Shown: in pieces, positions 36,401-44,612 of the stretch
How the letters are laid out: the number at the start of each line of letters is the position of its first letter
Position numbering within the stretch: the stretch's first letter is position 1
Source: CAVVFX01 sp963747535
Lineage (GTDB): Bacteria; Acidobacteriota; Terriglobia; Bryobacterales; Bryobacteraceae
Direction of reading: 5' to 3'
Length of the DNA stretch: 64,000 nucleotides
NCBI GenBank assembly: GCA_963747535.1
Contig: CAVVFX010000006.1
Coordinates: forward strand, 682,001 to 746,000
Notes under the pieces: generated by a model
Database searches by the model: none
What the model was told of the DNA's origin: nothing
The model's input: the letters and a program-made list of their open reading frames with translations, nothing else
Position numbers and translations under genes: made by a program

Positions 36401-37043
36401 GCAAATCGACTACGGGCTTTGCGATTCGGATATCCGTCAAGTGTTTCACGCAAGTGGCGGATACGACTTACCTTTCGGGAACGGGAAACGGTTCCTGAGC
36501 AAGAGTTCGGGTCTGGTCAACCACATTGTGAGCGGATGGCAACTGAATGCCCTCACTACTCTCGAGGACGGGCAGCCTTTCACCATTCCTTGCGATATTA
36601 CTACGGCAGCCGGCATGAGCTGCGTCGCGCTGATGGTTCCGGGACAAAATCCAATCGGCGGACTGCATAATGTCAATCAGTGGATGAACCCCAAGGCTTT
36701 CATCAATCCAGGGGTAGTCCAGACAAACGGCCAGACCAATTTGGCTCCGTTGGGAGGAGAACGCAGCCAGGTCGCGGGTCCCGGGTTCCACCGGCTTGAC
36801 GCCTCTGTCTTCCGGGAATTTCGCACCACGGAAAAAACGCGCCTGCAATTCCGGGCGGAATTCTTCAACGTGACCAATCATCCGAATTTCTCGACGCCAC
36901 AAGGACCAACCGGCGGCTCCGCGGTCGTAAGTGCGCCCGGCGCCCTGGATTTTAATAACGCAAACTTCGGCAGAATTACCGCAACCCGTGACGCGCCGAA
37001 TGACCCGAGACAGATCCAGTTCGGGTTGAAGTTCTACTGGTAA
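33429..37043 (+). CDS. TonB-dependent receptor with carboxypeptidase-regulatory-like N-terminal domain
   Basis: 1204 residues from GTG at 33429, six bases after AGGAGG (33417-33422), which decides this start over a GTG 24 bases upstream. Signal peptide (KLLLLPVVLGCLGCSLLFAQ), then the Ig-like regulatory domain ESGAIQGTVADSSGAVVPNA and YVFNPIKIGIYSVSVEVTGF, a plug domain (NDLPLNGRNFIFLAQISAGV, NNYLLDGIDNNND, IAEFKVETANYSAEFGRAAG) and a long beta barrel ending FGRITATRDAPNDPRQIQFG and LKFYW with the terminal aromatic residue. This OmpA-like/SusC-like class takes up oligosaccharides in Acidobacteria; its place in the sugar locus suggests uptake of the same substrate (inference). Intact. Confidence 0.93.
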   Translation: MRRGQASRRGSKLLLLPVVLGCLGCSLLFAQRESGAIQGTVADSSGAVVPNAKVTLTSEETAFTMSTQTASGGTYVFNPIKIGIYSVSVEVTGFDRAIRSHIAVHVQEQVVANFALQPGTVTQTLEVTSTVALLQTQNSSVGQVVGSKQVNDLPLNGRNFIFLAQISAGVVQMQQDSRGFGASGGFSANGVRSESNNYLLDGIDNNNDSQDFLNGTFYVALPPVDAIAEFKVETANYSAEFGRAAGAVVNATVKSGTNELHGDAWEFLRNDKLDAADFFNNVAGLGKGEFRQNQFGFTAGGPIKKNKTFIFGDYQGTRVRQALVYEKTVPTTLMRTSGYTNFSELFSQSTGTVNDLLGRTYQLGQVFDPATTRPVTAGQVDPVTGMTATGTGYVRNPFPGNIIPAQRIDANAVKLLNLYPLPTLPGLFNNYASTPIQSVTGDSFDVRADQNFSERDQIFGRMSYSRNPRYVPGPFPGLADGGSFNMGDQTVGTENAALSETHMFTPTSINSFRFSYGRVHTLYAPATEDQMGIPAQFGIGGIPQVSLNGGLPQFSVTGLTPFGQSTYTPIDEWDETWDLANSYTKVVKSHTMKMGFEGMYLRFATYQPADPRGSDSFSGVYTSIPGVNVNNSGAAQFVLTPTAASVPGGVDYNGGPNSVAITHISITDARRKYYSGYFQDDWKVTPKLTLNLGLRWEFFPGLYEEHDAQTNFVPGAPGVSAEYLIPQSRSNQNDPNNILSSSFLSILQQDGVKLQYVGNRSLISTQKDNFAPRFGFAYHLTNNLVVRGGYGISYNGLEGVGYGGALGATYPFAYTLSYSNNSNQSPIVFPNGQNATLENSYSNITLVSSNVAGAGVTVNGTETNPKTPYVQSTNLTIQYQLTPNTSVQAAYVGSFGRHLTANVGDANVVHELLVPSANQAPYRQFPDMAPGGTIHTNWGDLSYNALQLNAERRFSQGLTFLVNYTWSKCMTDSSDFLNATAISYRAPGLGPQIDYGLCDSDIRQVFHASGGYDLPFGNGKRFLSKSSGLVNHIVSGWQLNALTTLEDGQPFTIPCDITTAAGMSCVALMVPGQNPIGGLHNVNQWMNPKAFINPGVVQTNGQTNLAPLGGERSQVAGPGFHRLDASVFREFRTTEKTRLQFRAEFFNVTNHPNFSTPQGPTGGSAVVSAPGALDFNNANFGRITATRDAPNDPRQIQFGLKFYW

Positions 37044-37082
37044 GCGAGACGCGTCAAGCGTATCGTTAACCGCGGAGTAGTT

Positions 37083-37344
37083 ATGAGTCAGACGGTTCGA
37101 TTCGCTCAATCCGCGCTCACCGATTCTGCAGGCCGCGGGCGTGCAGGCGGACTCCCAAGGACGCCAAAGTGTCCGCGCCTGGGTGGAAGAGGACCACATC
37201 CACCTGTTCGTCTCTGACTTCTCGATTGGTGGCAGCGAAGTCTTCCTTCGCCAGCGCCATTTTGCGAATGAGCAGAGGTCGCTGCGAAAAGCCGAGGTCA
37301 TTTCCGGCAGCGTGCATCTGGTCCCGCTCGGTAAATCGAGGTAA
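37083..37344 (+). other. possible small protein gene with a frame change
   Basis: An ATG at 37083 behind GCGGAG opens MSQTVRFAQSALTDSAG; a second frame that is open to 37344 (from GTG 37141) reads VRAWVEEDHIHLFVSDFSIG and GSEVFLRQRHFANEQRSLRK, which looks protein-like and ends eight bases before the alkaline-phosphatase-like gene. If it is one gene, a frameshift lies near 37130. Family not recognised. It may be the first member of the uncharacterised set 37350-39714. Confidence 0.35.
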
Positions 37345-37349
37345 TACTC

Positions 37350-38519
37350 ATGGACTTATCGAAACGGGTATTTCTGCGAGCCATTGCTGCCACCGTCGCG
37401 GAGCGGCTCGCCTCCACTAACCTCCACGCGTCAGCCGGCGCGCGAAGCACTCGCCCGGACCGGCGGCTGGTCGTCGTCATTACGGGCGGGATGCGACTGC
37501 AGGAGACTTTCTCCGAACGCGGCAAGCTCAACATTCCCCACCTGTATGGGGAGCTGCTGCCCACCGCACTCTTTTACTCCGACGTTCGAAACGAAGGAGT
37601 CACGTCGCACTTCAATTCCATATCCAGCATCCTCACCGGGAACTGGCAGCGTGTGGATGACTGGGGCAATCAGCCACCTTCCAGCCCGACTCTGTTCGAA
37701 TATGCGCGTCGTCAAAGCAAGCTTCCCGGCGACGAAGTCTGGATGGTCGCCAGTAACAAAGCTCTGACGTACCGGATGGGCGCCAGCAACGCCCCAGGGT
37801 ACGGCCCAGCGCATGGCGCCAACGTCGTCTTCCCCAAAGCTTTGCTGCTAGCCGCTGTGGAGGATGCGATCCGGAAGGGTCATCAGAGCAGCATGGCGGA
37901 CCGCGATAAGCTTCAGGGCGAAATCGAGTCCATGATGCAAGCTAGCGATTACGAGGGCCTGGGCCTGGACGTGTTCGGCAGCGCTCGCAGGCTCGAACCG
38001 GCGCTCGAGTCCTCGGTGCAGACCGCGATTCAAAGGTTCGTTCACGCCAACGCAGCCGCCACCGGTGACCAGCTCACTTATTTCGTCGCCGTCGAAATCA
38101 TGCGGCGGTATGCTCCGTCCGTGCTGGTCGTGAACTTCTCCGATGTCGAGGTCGCACATTTCGGGTCGTACGCCATGCATCTGGCGGGCATCAGAAATAC
38201 TGATCGTCTGATTCACGAGCTTTGGCAGGAGTTAAACGTCAATCCGGAATACCGGCAAAAAACCCTGATGGTCGTCGTTCCGGAATTTGGCCGCGACCCC
38301 GATGGGTCCAACACCAACGGTTTTTTCAATCACCGCTCCAACTCCGAGAGCTGCCGCCGGATCTGGATGATGTGCCTCGGGCCGCATCTGAATCGTGCGA
38401 CGATTGTCGACCGTCCAGCTCGGCTGGTCGATGTATGCCCGTCCGTGGCACGCTGGTTAGGATGCCAGGCCAACGACGCGAAAGGCGCGGCGTTGGAGGA
38501 GATTTCGCATGGAAGTTGA
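37350..38519 (+). CDS. alkaline-phosphatase-superfamily-like protein of unknown function
   Basis: 389 residues. The first 30 residues (MDLSKRVFLRAIAATVAERL) are positively charged and moderately hydrophobic; export is possible but not clear. RLVVVITGGMRLQETFS, VTSHFNSISSILTGNWQRVD, PSVLVVNFSDVEVAHFGSYA, KTLMVVVPEFGRDPDGSNTN and FFNHRSNSESCRRIWMMCLG follow the layout of the alkaline phosphatase/sulfatase/DUF1501 superfamily, with the late EFGR and NHRS positions where metal ligands normally sit. The usual nucleophile motif is not obvious. It overlaps the next gene by 11 bases, so the two are co-translated. The actual reaction is unknown. Confidence 0.6.
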   Translation: MDLSKRVFLRAIAATVAERLASTNLHASAGARSTRPDRRLVVVITGGMRLQETFSERGKLNIPHLYGELLPTALFYSDVRNEGVTSHFNSISSILTGNWQRVDDWGNQPPSSPTLFEYARRQSKLPGDEVWMVASNKALTYRMGASNAPGYGPAHGANVVFPKALLLAAVEDAIRKGHQSSMADRDKLQGEIESMMQASDYEGLGLDVFGSARRLEPALESSVQTAIQRFVHANAAATGDQLTYFVAVEIMRRYAPSVLVVNFSDVEVAHFGSYAMHLAGIRNTDRLIHELWQELNVNPEYRQKTLMVVVPEFGRDPDGSNTNGFFNHRSNSESCRRIWMMCLGPHLNRATIVDRPARLVDVCPSVARWLGCQANDAKGAALEEISHGS

Positions 38520-39714
38520 TGCGAGCGCTGTGATTCGGATCGCCCTTCAGCATAAGCTCATTCCAAGGCTTCCGCGCACGTTCCAACCGTACTTCAACCA
38601 GGAGATTGAACGCTGGAACCTGAAGTTCCCCTACGAACAAACCTACCTGGAACGGGTCGTGGGTTACCTGGATGCGTTGTCGCCAGACGCGTTTGAGAAT
38701 CTTTTTAATCGGCTGCGCAGCCTGGAATCCACGATGAATCTCGATGTTCATTCTTTTTCACTCCAGGAGCAAACTATCGAATCGGCGTCGGTACTGGCCC
38801 GTTCCCCGTACTATCTTGCATGGCGGGAGGAGGTCAACCGAGTCTTCGGCCACATCAATGTGTCCGCGCTTAAAGAGTGGCAGACCGGCCTGGCTAGTCT
38901 CAACCGCTTGCTGCTGCAAATCTTTCCTGGAGATCTCCCCCTTGATCCGCGCGATCTTGTTGCCTATTGGCCAGAAGCGCAACTGAAGAAACTGGACTGG
39001 CAACCAGATCTGCTCCAGACAGTTCTGAAGGGCGTTCTCGACCATGAACGGGCACTCGGCGACCTCTGGCTGATCGAATCGGGCAGCCTCCTCGAAGACC
39101 TGTTGCCCGGATCGCGAGCGATTCGATTAAGTTTCGAACGCCTGAAGCCATTTCGCGAAGCATTCCTCGATCGAATCAAGTCGATGCGCAAGACCCTGGC
39201 TGACGCCGATGCGATTATGCACCGGCTTCGAACCGTGGACGTGAGCCCGTGGTGTCCTCGCGAAGTCTGCGAGGCGCCGGCAGTCCGCGAGTTTGTGCGC
39301 TCGCTCTTTTTGAGCAACAACGGCTCTCAACTGTTCGGCAACGCGTTTGTCGAATGGGGTACCACGCAAGCACTCGCGCACGCTCGTCCACTGGTCGTCG
39401 TGACGGAATATGGCATGCGTTACAAGCCCAAGCCTTTTACCAGTGTCGCCATTTTTGAAGACCCCACGCGAGCCAATCCACTGCCCTCCGAGCCCGACCC
39501 CGAAGGCAGTGCGGTAGACGCCGGAATGCTCGCATACTATACCTGGCTGGCAACGCGCCGTTACCCCGAATGTCAACGTACGGTATGCGTCTGCCTGTTT
39601 GAAAAAGCGCCTTACATCCTCGTGGCGGGGACCGCGGAATGTCCACTCTGGAAAGAAGCCGAGCCCCTCTCTCCGCGGCGCCTCGCCTCAGTCCTCCATT
39701 CGTGGCTAGCCTAA
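38509..39714 (+). CDS. uncharacterised 401-residue protein
   Basis: Begins inside the end of the upstream gene, so the two form a pair. No signal peptide or membrane segment; largely helical, probably cytoplasmic. Notable segments are LIPRLPRTFQPYFNQEIERW, RLRSLESTMNLDVHSFSLQE, SPWCPREVCEAPAVREFVRS and a C-terminal alpha/beta part with LVVVTEYGMRYKPKPFTSVA, FEDPTRANPLPSEPDPEGSA and RTVCVCLFEKAPYILVAGTA. Several cysteines (CPREVC, CQRTVCVC) could bind metal. I do not recognise the family and give no function. Its last four bases overlap the convergent glycosidase-like gene. Confidence 0.7.
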   Translation: MEVDASAVIRIALQHKLIPRLPRTFQPYFNQEIERWNLKFPYEQTYLERVVGYLDALSPDAFENLFNRLRSLESTMNLDVHSFSLQEQTIESASVLARSPYYLAWREEVNRVFGHINVSALKEWQTGLASLNRLLLQIFPGDLPLDPRDLVAYWPEAQLKKLDWQPDLLQTVLKGVLDHERALGDLWLIESGSLLEDLLPGSRAIRLSFERLKPFREAFLDRIKSMRKTLADADAIMHRLRTVDVSPWCPREVCEAPAVREFVRSLFLSNNGSQLFGNAFVEWGTTQALAHARPLVVVTEYGMRYKPKPFTSVAIFEDPTRANPLPSEPDPEGSAVDAGMLAYYTWLATRRYPECQRTVCVCLFEKAPYILVAGTAECPLWKEAEPLSPRRLASVLHSWLA

Positions 39715-41732
39715 GCTGACTTTCGCAGGACCACTATCGACGCCGTACCATGTTTTGCAACCTGGATGGTGGCTCGACCTTTTACGCTTGATAACGCAGC
39801 GCTGTACGAGGGGCCATCCGCCGAATGAACTTCAGCCGATCGGAATGCTCCCGCGTCCGGAGTCTTTAAGGTTACCGTGACCTGCTCCCGTTCTTCTGCG
39901 CCCCGGGAGCGATGCCGGCCACGCGATGTCAGCGGCACGACATATTCCCCCGCACTGTTCAGGAAAAGATTCACGTCGTTGTCGCCAGTGGCTGCCACAC
40001 AATGCGCCAAGAGCACCTGTCGCTTTCCGATCAGAGTGTCGAACAGTGGAGCATACAGTTCCAGCAAGTCGGCGGCACGCGGGTTCGCCTTCTGTTGCGA
40101 GATCGGGAACTCGTGCGCAATCATTTGCGGGAACACTGCAAACTGCAGCCGCCGCTTCATCTGGATCTCGAATTCCAGCAAGTCCCCCTGATAATCCTTG
40201 CGCATCTCCCACGCGGAAACGGGACGGTATGGCGCGACATAAGCCATGGCGGGAACGTAGTCGTTCTCGTGACAATAACCGTCGACGTCCCGAAGCACCT
40301 CGACGCGGTAGAACTGATTGACAAACACTCGCTTCTGGTTCGCGTGAGCCATACGGCAGACCGATTGCACTGCCGCGGCCACCGGCTCAGCCAAATTCTC
40401 GATAGGGCAATCGCCGATCACGCTAAAACCATCGTCGTGGCCGTAGTCGTATTTGCTGCTCCAATCCAACCGGTCAATAACGAAGCCCTGGAAATCCGGC
40501 AGCCGTTTGAAATGCGCCTCGCATTGCTTCTTCAACTCCGGCCAGATCGGCCCGTCGTGCCGCGGATTGACTACTCGCGCCCCCTCCCACGTCGGAATCT
40601 CACGCCCGTGAATGTCCTTTACCAGCGCATCGGCGAACCTCGTTTCCAATAGACGCGCCGGGATCGCGGCACCACCGTCTGCTCCTCCTGCCCCGCCGTA
40701 TTCGGTCACGTTGAAGTAGGCGTAAACTCCAATCCCGTGGCGCCCCATCTCTGCGATGAAAGTGTTGATCTTCTCATCACTCATTGGCTGGCCTAGTTTC
40801 CACCATCTGGCATACGTGTAAGGCGCCCATTCCGTACTCTCGGGCACATAGTCGCCCAGATACTGGAACCAGAAACTCGACCACATGTAACGAACGCGCT
40901 GCCGCGCCATCTCCGCGTAATCGGGGTGGTCGTGGATGTGATGATACCAGAATGTCCCCTCGGCGCGGCCGCGCGGCATAGGTGGTTCGAAGTACTCGGG
41001 GAACTCGTCGCTGTAAGCTTTGATCGCGCTCCGATAATCGGCCGCATGCGAGTAAAACAATAGCCGCAACGGCGACACCTTCCCCCCTCCGATACCGCGA
41101 TGTCCGAGTGTCAACCGCAGGACGCTCCCGCCGATCCACTCGAACTGCAGATGCGGGATGTTGACGTTCGGTGGTAACGCCACGGTAAGAGCCTGATCGG
41201 TCGTGGGATCCATCAGACTGATCAGCGGCAGCACATATGCGTTTCCCGTCTTCCACGCTTCACTTCCATAAGTCACCGGGCGATAGGTTGGCCGGGCGCT
41301 TACCTCGAATTCGGGATCGTTCGATGGCGTGAAGATCTTCAATCCCGGTGAGAGCACCGGCAGGTCGATGGTAACTTCATATCCCGCACGTTTTCCACTG
41401 CTCTCGAAAGCGAGATCCCAGACCAGTCCGAAATGGCTCGACGACCATTTGGATCCGAACGCCAGATCCAGGGCCTTAATCCGCCCGGCTGCGGGGCTGT
41501 CACTTACGTTGGTAACCTCGTTGCGCACAGCCACGTTAGCGGTCCTGGCGAACCATACACGACGGGACCCGCCGTCTGATTCGATGCACACCGGAATGCC
41601 ATCCGGGCCAAGCGTCGCCTTGAGATCGCCGCAGTTCACAGTGCCGGCTGTCGCTGTCACTCCAGCTAGCCGCGGGTTTGCGGCCAGCCCGGCCGAGGCC
41701 AATGTAGTTTTTAGAAACCCACGCCTGTTCAT
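39711..41732 (-). CDS. Tat-exported glycoside-hydrolase-like protein
   Basis: 673 residues from ATG at 41732 behind AAGGAGG; a longer start at 41780 is unlikely. Tat signal MNRRGFLKTTLASAGLAANP. An N-terminal beta-sandwich (GTVNCGDLKATLGPDGIPVC onward) precedes a TIM barrel with FWYHHIHDHPDYAEMARQRV, GVYAYFNVTEYGG, FQGFVIDRLDWSSKYDYGHD (candidate nucleophile Asp, as in GH36/GH31-like clan enzymes), VFVNQFYRVEVLRDVDGY, then a C-terminal beta domain. Probably an exported glycosidase working with the sugar locus; no named GH family can be fixed by eye. A good promoter lies about 90 bases upstream. Confidence 0.65.
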   Translation of the reverse strand: MNRRGFLKTTLASAGLAANPRLAGVTATAGTVNCGDLKATLGPDGIPVCIESDGGSRRVWFARTANVAVRNEVTNVSDSPAAGRIKALDLAFGSKWSSSHFGLVWDLAFESSGKRAGYEVTIDLPVLSPGLKIFTPSNDPEFEVSARPTYRPVTYGSEAWKTGNAYVLPLISLMDPTTDQALTVALPPNVNIPHLQFEWIGGSVLRLTLGHRGIGGGKVSPLRLLFYSHAADYRSAIKAYSDEFPEYFEPPMPRGRAEGTFWYHHIHDHPDYAEMARQRVRYMWSSFWFQYLGDYVPESTEWAPYTYARWWKLGQPMSDEKINTFIAEMGRHGIGVYAYFNVTEYGGAGGADGGAAIPARLLETRFADALVKDIHGREIPTWEGARVVNPRHDGPIWPELKKQCEAHFKRLPDFQGFVIDRLDWSSKYDYGHDDGFSVIGDCPIENLAEPVAAAVQSVCRMAHANQKRVFVNQFYRVEVLRDVDGYCHENDYVPAMAYVAPYRPVSAWEMRKDYQGDLLEFEIQMKRRLQFAVFPQMIAHEFPISQQKANPRAADLLELYAPLFDTLIGKRQVLLAHCVAATGDNDVNLFLNSAGEYVVPLTSRGRHRSRGAEEREQVTVTLKTPDAGAFRSAEVHSADGPSYSAALSSVKGRATIQVAKHGTASIVVLRKSA

Positions 41733-41821
41733 AACGACTGAGACCTCCTTCTTCTGAATAAGAGCATTCGCTTTATGCAATAGGGCATCGCAGAACGAGT
41801 CTTAGCGTGGCAACCATGTGC

Positions 41822-41850
41822 AGAATACACCCGGGCCTGAACCTTGTCAA
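41822..41850 (-). promoter_or_regulatory. promoter of the glycosidase-like gene
   Basis: On the minus strand TTGACA (41845-41850) and TATTCT (41822-41827) are 17 bases apart. The sequence GTTATTGACAA at this -35 box is shared with the minus-strand sugar operon promoter near 31184, though no TGGTnnnACCA operator is seen here. Confidence 0.65.
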
Positions 41851-41859
41851 TAACATATA

Positions 41860-42292
41860 GGATTAGAAGATCGTTTTTACTCAGTAATTCGCGTTGGCTT
41901 CGAATCGCTCGGTCCCGGAGTTCCTTCACCTTCTTGATGTCCGGCGCGGGTCGTCCGTCGATTCATCCCGTAATCGTTCGCCCCTGATCGGAAAATTACT
42001 CACGCCGAGATTTTGATGGCTTGCGGGAAATACCGGTCGAAATACTTCCGCACAACGTTCGCTTGTGTATCGATAAATCCCACGCCCAAGTGCCGGGAAC
42101 CTGGGAAGCAAGCCTACCATCCGGGGCGAATGCCCTGAAAACACCCGCGAGAGTGACTGGATCTCGATCCAAATGAGTGCGGTAAGTTATCCCGGACGAT
42201 TGTGCAAGTCGCGCCGTACCGAAATGGAGCGAGGCCTCCTAAGCCGCCCCGCCTTTCCGGGATTGCGCCGCCTTCGGCTTAGCCTGTTTGGC
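41860..42292. other. intergenic stretch, nothing recognised
   Basis: Upstream of the glycosidase-like gene's promoter. No gene or RNA is supported. Confidence 0.45.
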
Positions 42293-42616
42293 CTATGCCT
42301 TGGCCTTCTTTGCCGTCTTGGGAAGCCTTTGCTTCGCTGGCCGCGCATAGCGTTCGGCGGCAATGCGGAGCGGATCGGTTTCTTCAAGCGGCGTCGAGGA
42401 ATAGCCGGATCGGATCAATGCCAGTCCGATCAGGAATCCAATGACCTCGGCGTCAGACAAACCGGCGCAATGCTTTGCAAATACCCTGCATGCTCCGGAT
42501 TCCGCCGCGGCGCGATTCCGAGCGACCCCACTGCCTCGATCTTTGCGGCTGTGCGGAACCTCGGTTTGAGAATTGAACCGGCCAAGGACTCGGGCGATGT
42601 CCTCATCATCGATCAC
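42293..42616 (-). CDS. hypothetical small basic protein
   Basis: 107 codons from GTG at 42616, with the frame open a little further upstream but no good ribosome site. VIDDEDIARVLGRFNSQTEV, HCAGLSDAEVIGFLIGLALI and the lysine/alanine-rich tail ERYARPAKQRLPKTAKKAKA look protein-like; the tail could bind nucleic acid. Family not recognised. It stands alone between the glycosidase-like gene and the alcohol dehydrogenase, and may be a remnant of a longer gene. Confidence 0.4.
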   Translation of the reverse strand: MIDDEDIARVLGRFNSQTEVPHSRKDRGSGVARNRAAAESGACRVFAKHCAGLSDAEVIGFLIGLALIRSGYSSTPLEETDPLRIAAERYARPAKQRLPKTAKKAKA

Positions 42617-42762
42617 GTGGAACGGCCGTCGGAGAATTGATATGGGCGGCTACTTGGAGCCGATGTACTTGTTGTCGGGCCAGTTAATACTAATATTGGC
42701 GTCTATTTGCCTGGCGTGGCGACCCTCCACCGCGCGGCAACGGGCGGAGAGCGGGTGTCTCT

Positions 42763-43788
42763 CTAGAACTCGATGACGGCTTTGCCGATGCCGTCGGTGT
42801 AGGCGTTCAGCATCTCGAAGGCTTTTGGCGTTTGTTCGAGGGGAAGGGAGTGGGTAATGAGCTTGTGGGAAATCCGGCCGAGCAGCTTTAGTGCCTCCTG
42901 GGCGCGATGATTCGAACGCTTGATGGTTTGAATGCACAGCTCTTTTCCCATGGCCGTGTGGACGTCGATTTGCGGATTCAGCTCGGCGAGGATTCCGATC
43001 TGCACCACCGTTCCACCCATGGCTGCCATGAGGATCGCCGCGTTGACGGTTTCGGGTGAGCCGGCGGCTTCGAGAACGACGTCCGCGCCGCGTCCTCGCG
43101 TTGCGTCGAGCACGGTTTCGACGAGTTTTTCGGACGTGGTGTCGATCGCGACATCCGCGCCCATGGCGAGCGCGAGTTTCAGACGATAGGCGAGGCGGTC
43201 GGCGATGAAGATTCGTCCGGCGCCGGCGCAACGCGCGGCCGCGGCGCACAGCATTCCGATGGGTCCGGCTCCCGTGACGGCGACGGTATCGCCGGCGCGG
43301 ATCTCGCACAGCTCGAGTATGTGCATCATGACGGCCAGCGGTTCGATCAGCGTGGCGGTTTTGTAGTCGACGTCTGCGGGGATGGGCGTGCAGTTGCCGG
43401 CCGGGAGGGTCGAGTATTCGAGAAACAATCCGTGCGCCTGCGGCCCGCCCATGAAGATGCCGTGGGCGCAGTGGTTGTGCTGGCCTTTGAGGCAGTACTC
43501 GCAGTGGCCGCAGGTGATGCTGGGCTCGATCGCGACGCGGTCGCCGGTGGCGAAATCGTGAACGCCGGGACCGACGGCAACCACTTCGCCAGCAGGTTCA
43601 TGCCCGAGGACCTGCGGATAGACGGCGGGGATTTCGCCTATACGGCCATCCTGATACCAGTGCAGATCGCTGCCGCAAACTCCGACGGCATGGATGCGGA
43701 CGGTGAGTTCGCCGTGCCCGGGATCGCGCGGCTGGGGGATCTCGCGCTCTTCGAGAGTGCGCGGCGCAAGAAGCTGGATGGATCGCAT
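42763..43788 (-). CDS. zinc-dependent alcohol/polyol dehydrogenase (sorbitol dehydrogenase-like)
   Basis: 341 residues. Medium-chain dehydrogenase: catalytic zinc ligands in GVCGSDLHWYQD and GHEPAGEVVAVG with ITCGHCEYCLKGQHNHCAHG giving the four structural-zinc cysteines, LIEPLAVMMHILE, and the NAD-binding VAVTGAGPIGMLCAAAARCA. Oxidises a polyol or sugar alcohol, cytoplasmic, NAD-linked. The absence of a signal contrasts with the exported enzymes nearby. It lies apart from the others and has no clear operon partner; the substrate is inferred from the sorbitol/L-iditol dehydrogenase subgroup. Confidence 0.88.
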   Translation of the reverse strand: MRSIQLLAPRTLEEREIPQPRDPGHGELTVRIHAVGVCGSDLHWYQDGRIGEIPAVYPQVLGHEPAGEVVAVGPGVHDFATGDRVAIEPSITCGHCEYCLKGQHNHCAHGIFMGGPQAHGLFLEYSTLPAGNCTPIPADVDYKTATLIEPLAVMMHILELCEIRAGDTVAVTGAGPIGMLCAAAARCAGAGRIFIADRLAYRLKLALAMGADVAIDTTSEKLVETVLDATRGRGADVVLEAAGSPETVNAAILMAAMGGTVVQIGILAELNPQIDVHTAMGKELCIQTIKRSNHRAQEALKLLGRISHKLITHSLPLEQTPKAFEMLNAYTDGIGKAVIEF

Positions 43789-43996
43789 GAAGAATAGAGT
43801 AGCGCCCCGGCCCGGTAACGCGTTTTAAGGGCAATATCAGCGTCTATTTTGAATTGCTCTTTAAGCCCGCGGGTAATAAGCCATTCATCAGAGCGGATCT
43901 CCGCCTGGGTTCCCGCGTGTTCCTCCTCAGCAGTGCAAATCGCATCATCGGCCTCGGTCCTGGCCGGACCACAAGAAGGGCGGAAGGGATGCGGTC

Positions 43997-44110
43997 ATGA
44001 GTCTGGATCGCGGCACGAAAGCCGGTCCAAACGAGATCCTTGAGCCTCTGGGCGCGGGCGGATGGGCGAAGTCCATAAAGCCCGCGGCACGCAGGCTCGT
44101 GGGGCGACGG
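43997..44110 (+). pseudogene. N-terminal remnant of a Ser/Thr protein kinase
   Basis: ATG 43997 reads MSLDRGTKAGPNEILEPLGA, the characteristic beginning of acidobacterial Pkn-type kinases (GTRLGPYEILAPLGAGGMGE); after GAGG the expected MGEVHKARGTQ is found in another frame from about 44062. The catalytic part is missing. A short, frameshifted fragment only. Confidence 0.55.
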
Positions 44111-44322
44111 AGCGCCAGTCACCAGCCTGGCGGCCCGTTGGCCATCATGAATGGGCGGCTGGTGGGCTGGTGCCGCCGATGCTGGGTCGACCTCGGTGCA
44201 CTCGCGCATCGGCCCCCGGTGCCGGCGCGCAGGCGATGCGGCCATGCGATGACGTTCAACATATCTCAACCTATCATGCGGTCACAGCACGGATTCTATA
44301 TAATCCTTTGGGGGAAGAAAAC

Positions 44323-44580
44323 ATGAGGCGTCGGACCAGTTTCTGCCCGCTTGTCTGCGCCTGGATGTGTCTTTTGCTGCTGCGTGCCCAGGTGGAAACC
44401 ACCACCTCCATCACTGGAATCGTAACTGACTCGAGCGGAACGGCGGTGCTGGCGGCCACTCTAACCTTGAAGAACCAACAAACCGGCGCCGCGCGTGAAC
44501 CGGCGGCGCGCATTCGTTTCCTCCCCTTCTGCCCGGTGTCTACGATCACCGCCAGTCATCCCGGCAAGGCAGTGGTGGTA
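44323..44580 (+). pseudogene. 5' remnant of a TonB-dependent receptor gene
   Basis: ATG 44323 after GGGGGAAG reads a signal peptide (LVCAWMCLLLLRAQ) and then TSITGIVTDSSGTAVLAATL and TLKNQQTGAAREP, the start of the carboxypeptidase-regulatory-like domain also seen in the receptor at 33429. It degenerates after ITASHPGKAV, just upstream of the dehydratase gene; the plug and barrel are lost. Its promoter and leader may now drive the next gene (inference). Confidence 0.65.
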
Positions 44581-44612
44581 GTCCACGGATCCAATTTTGA
44601 AGGAGGTCTCCT

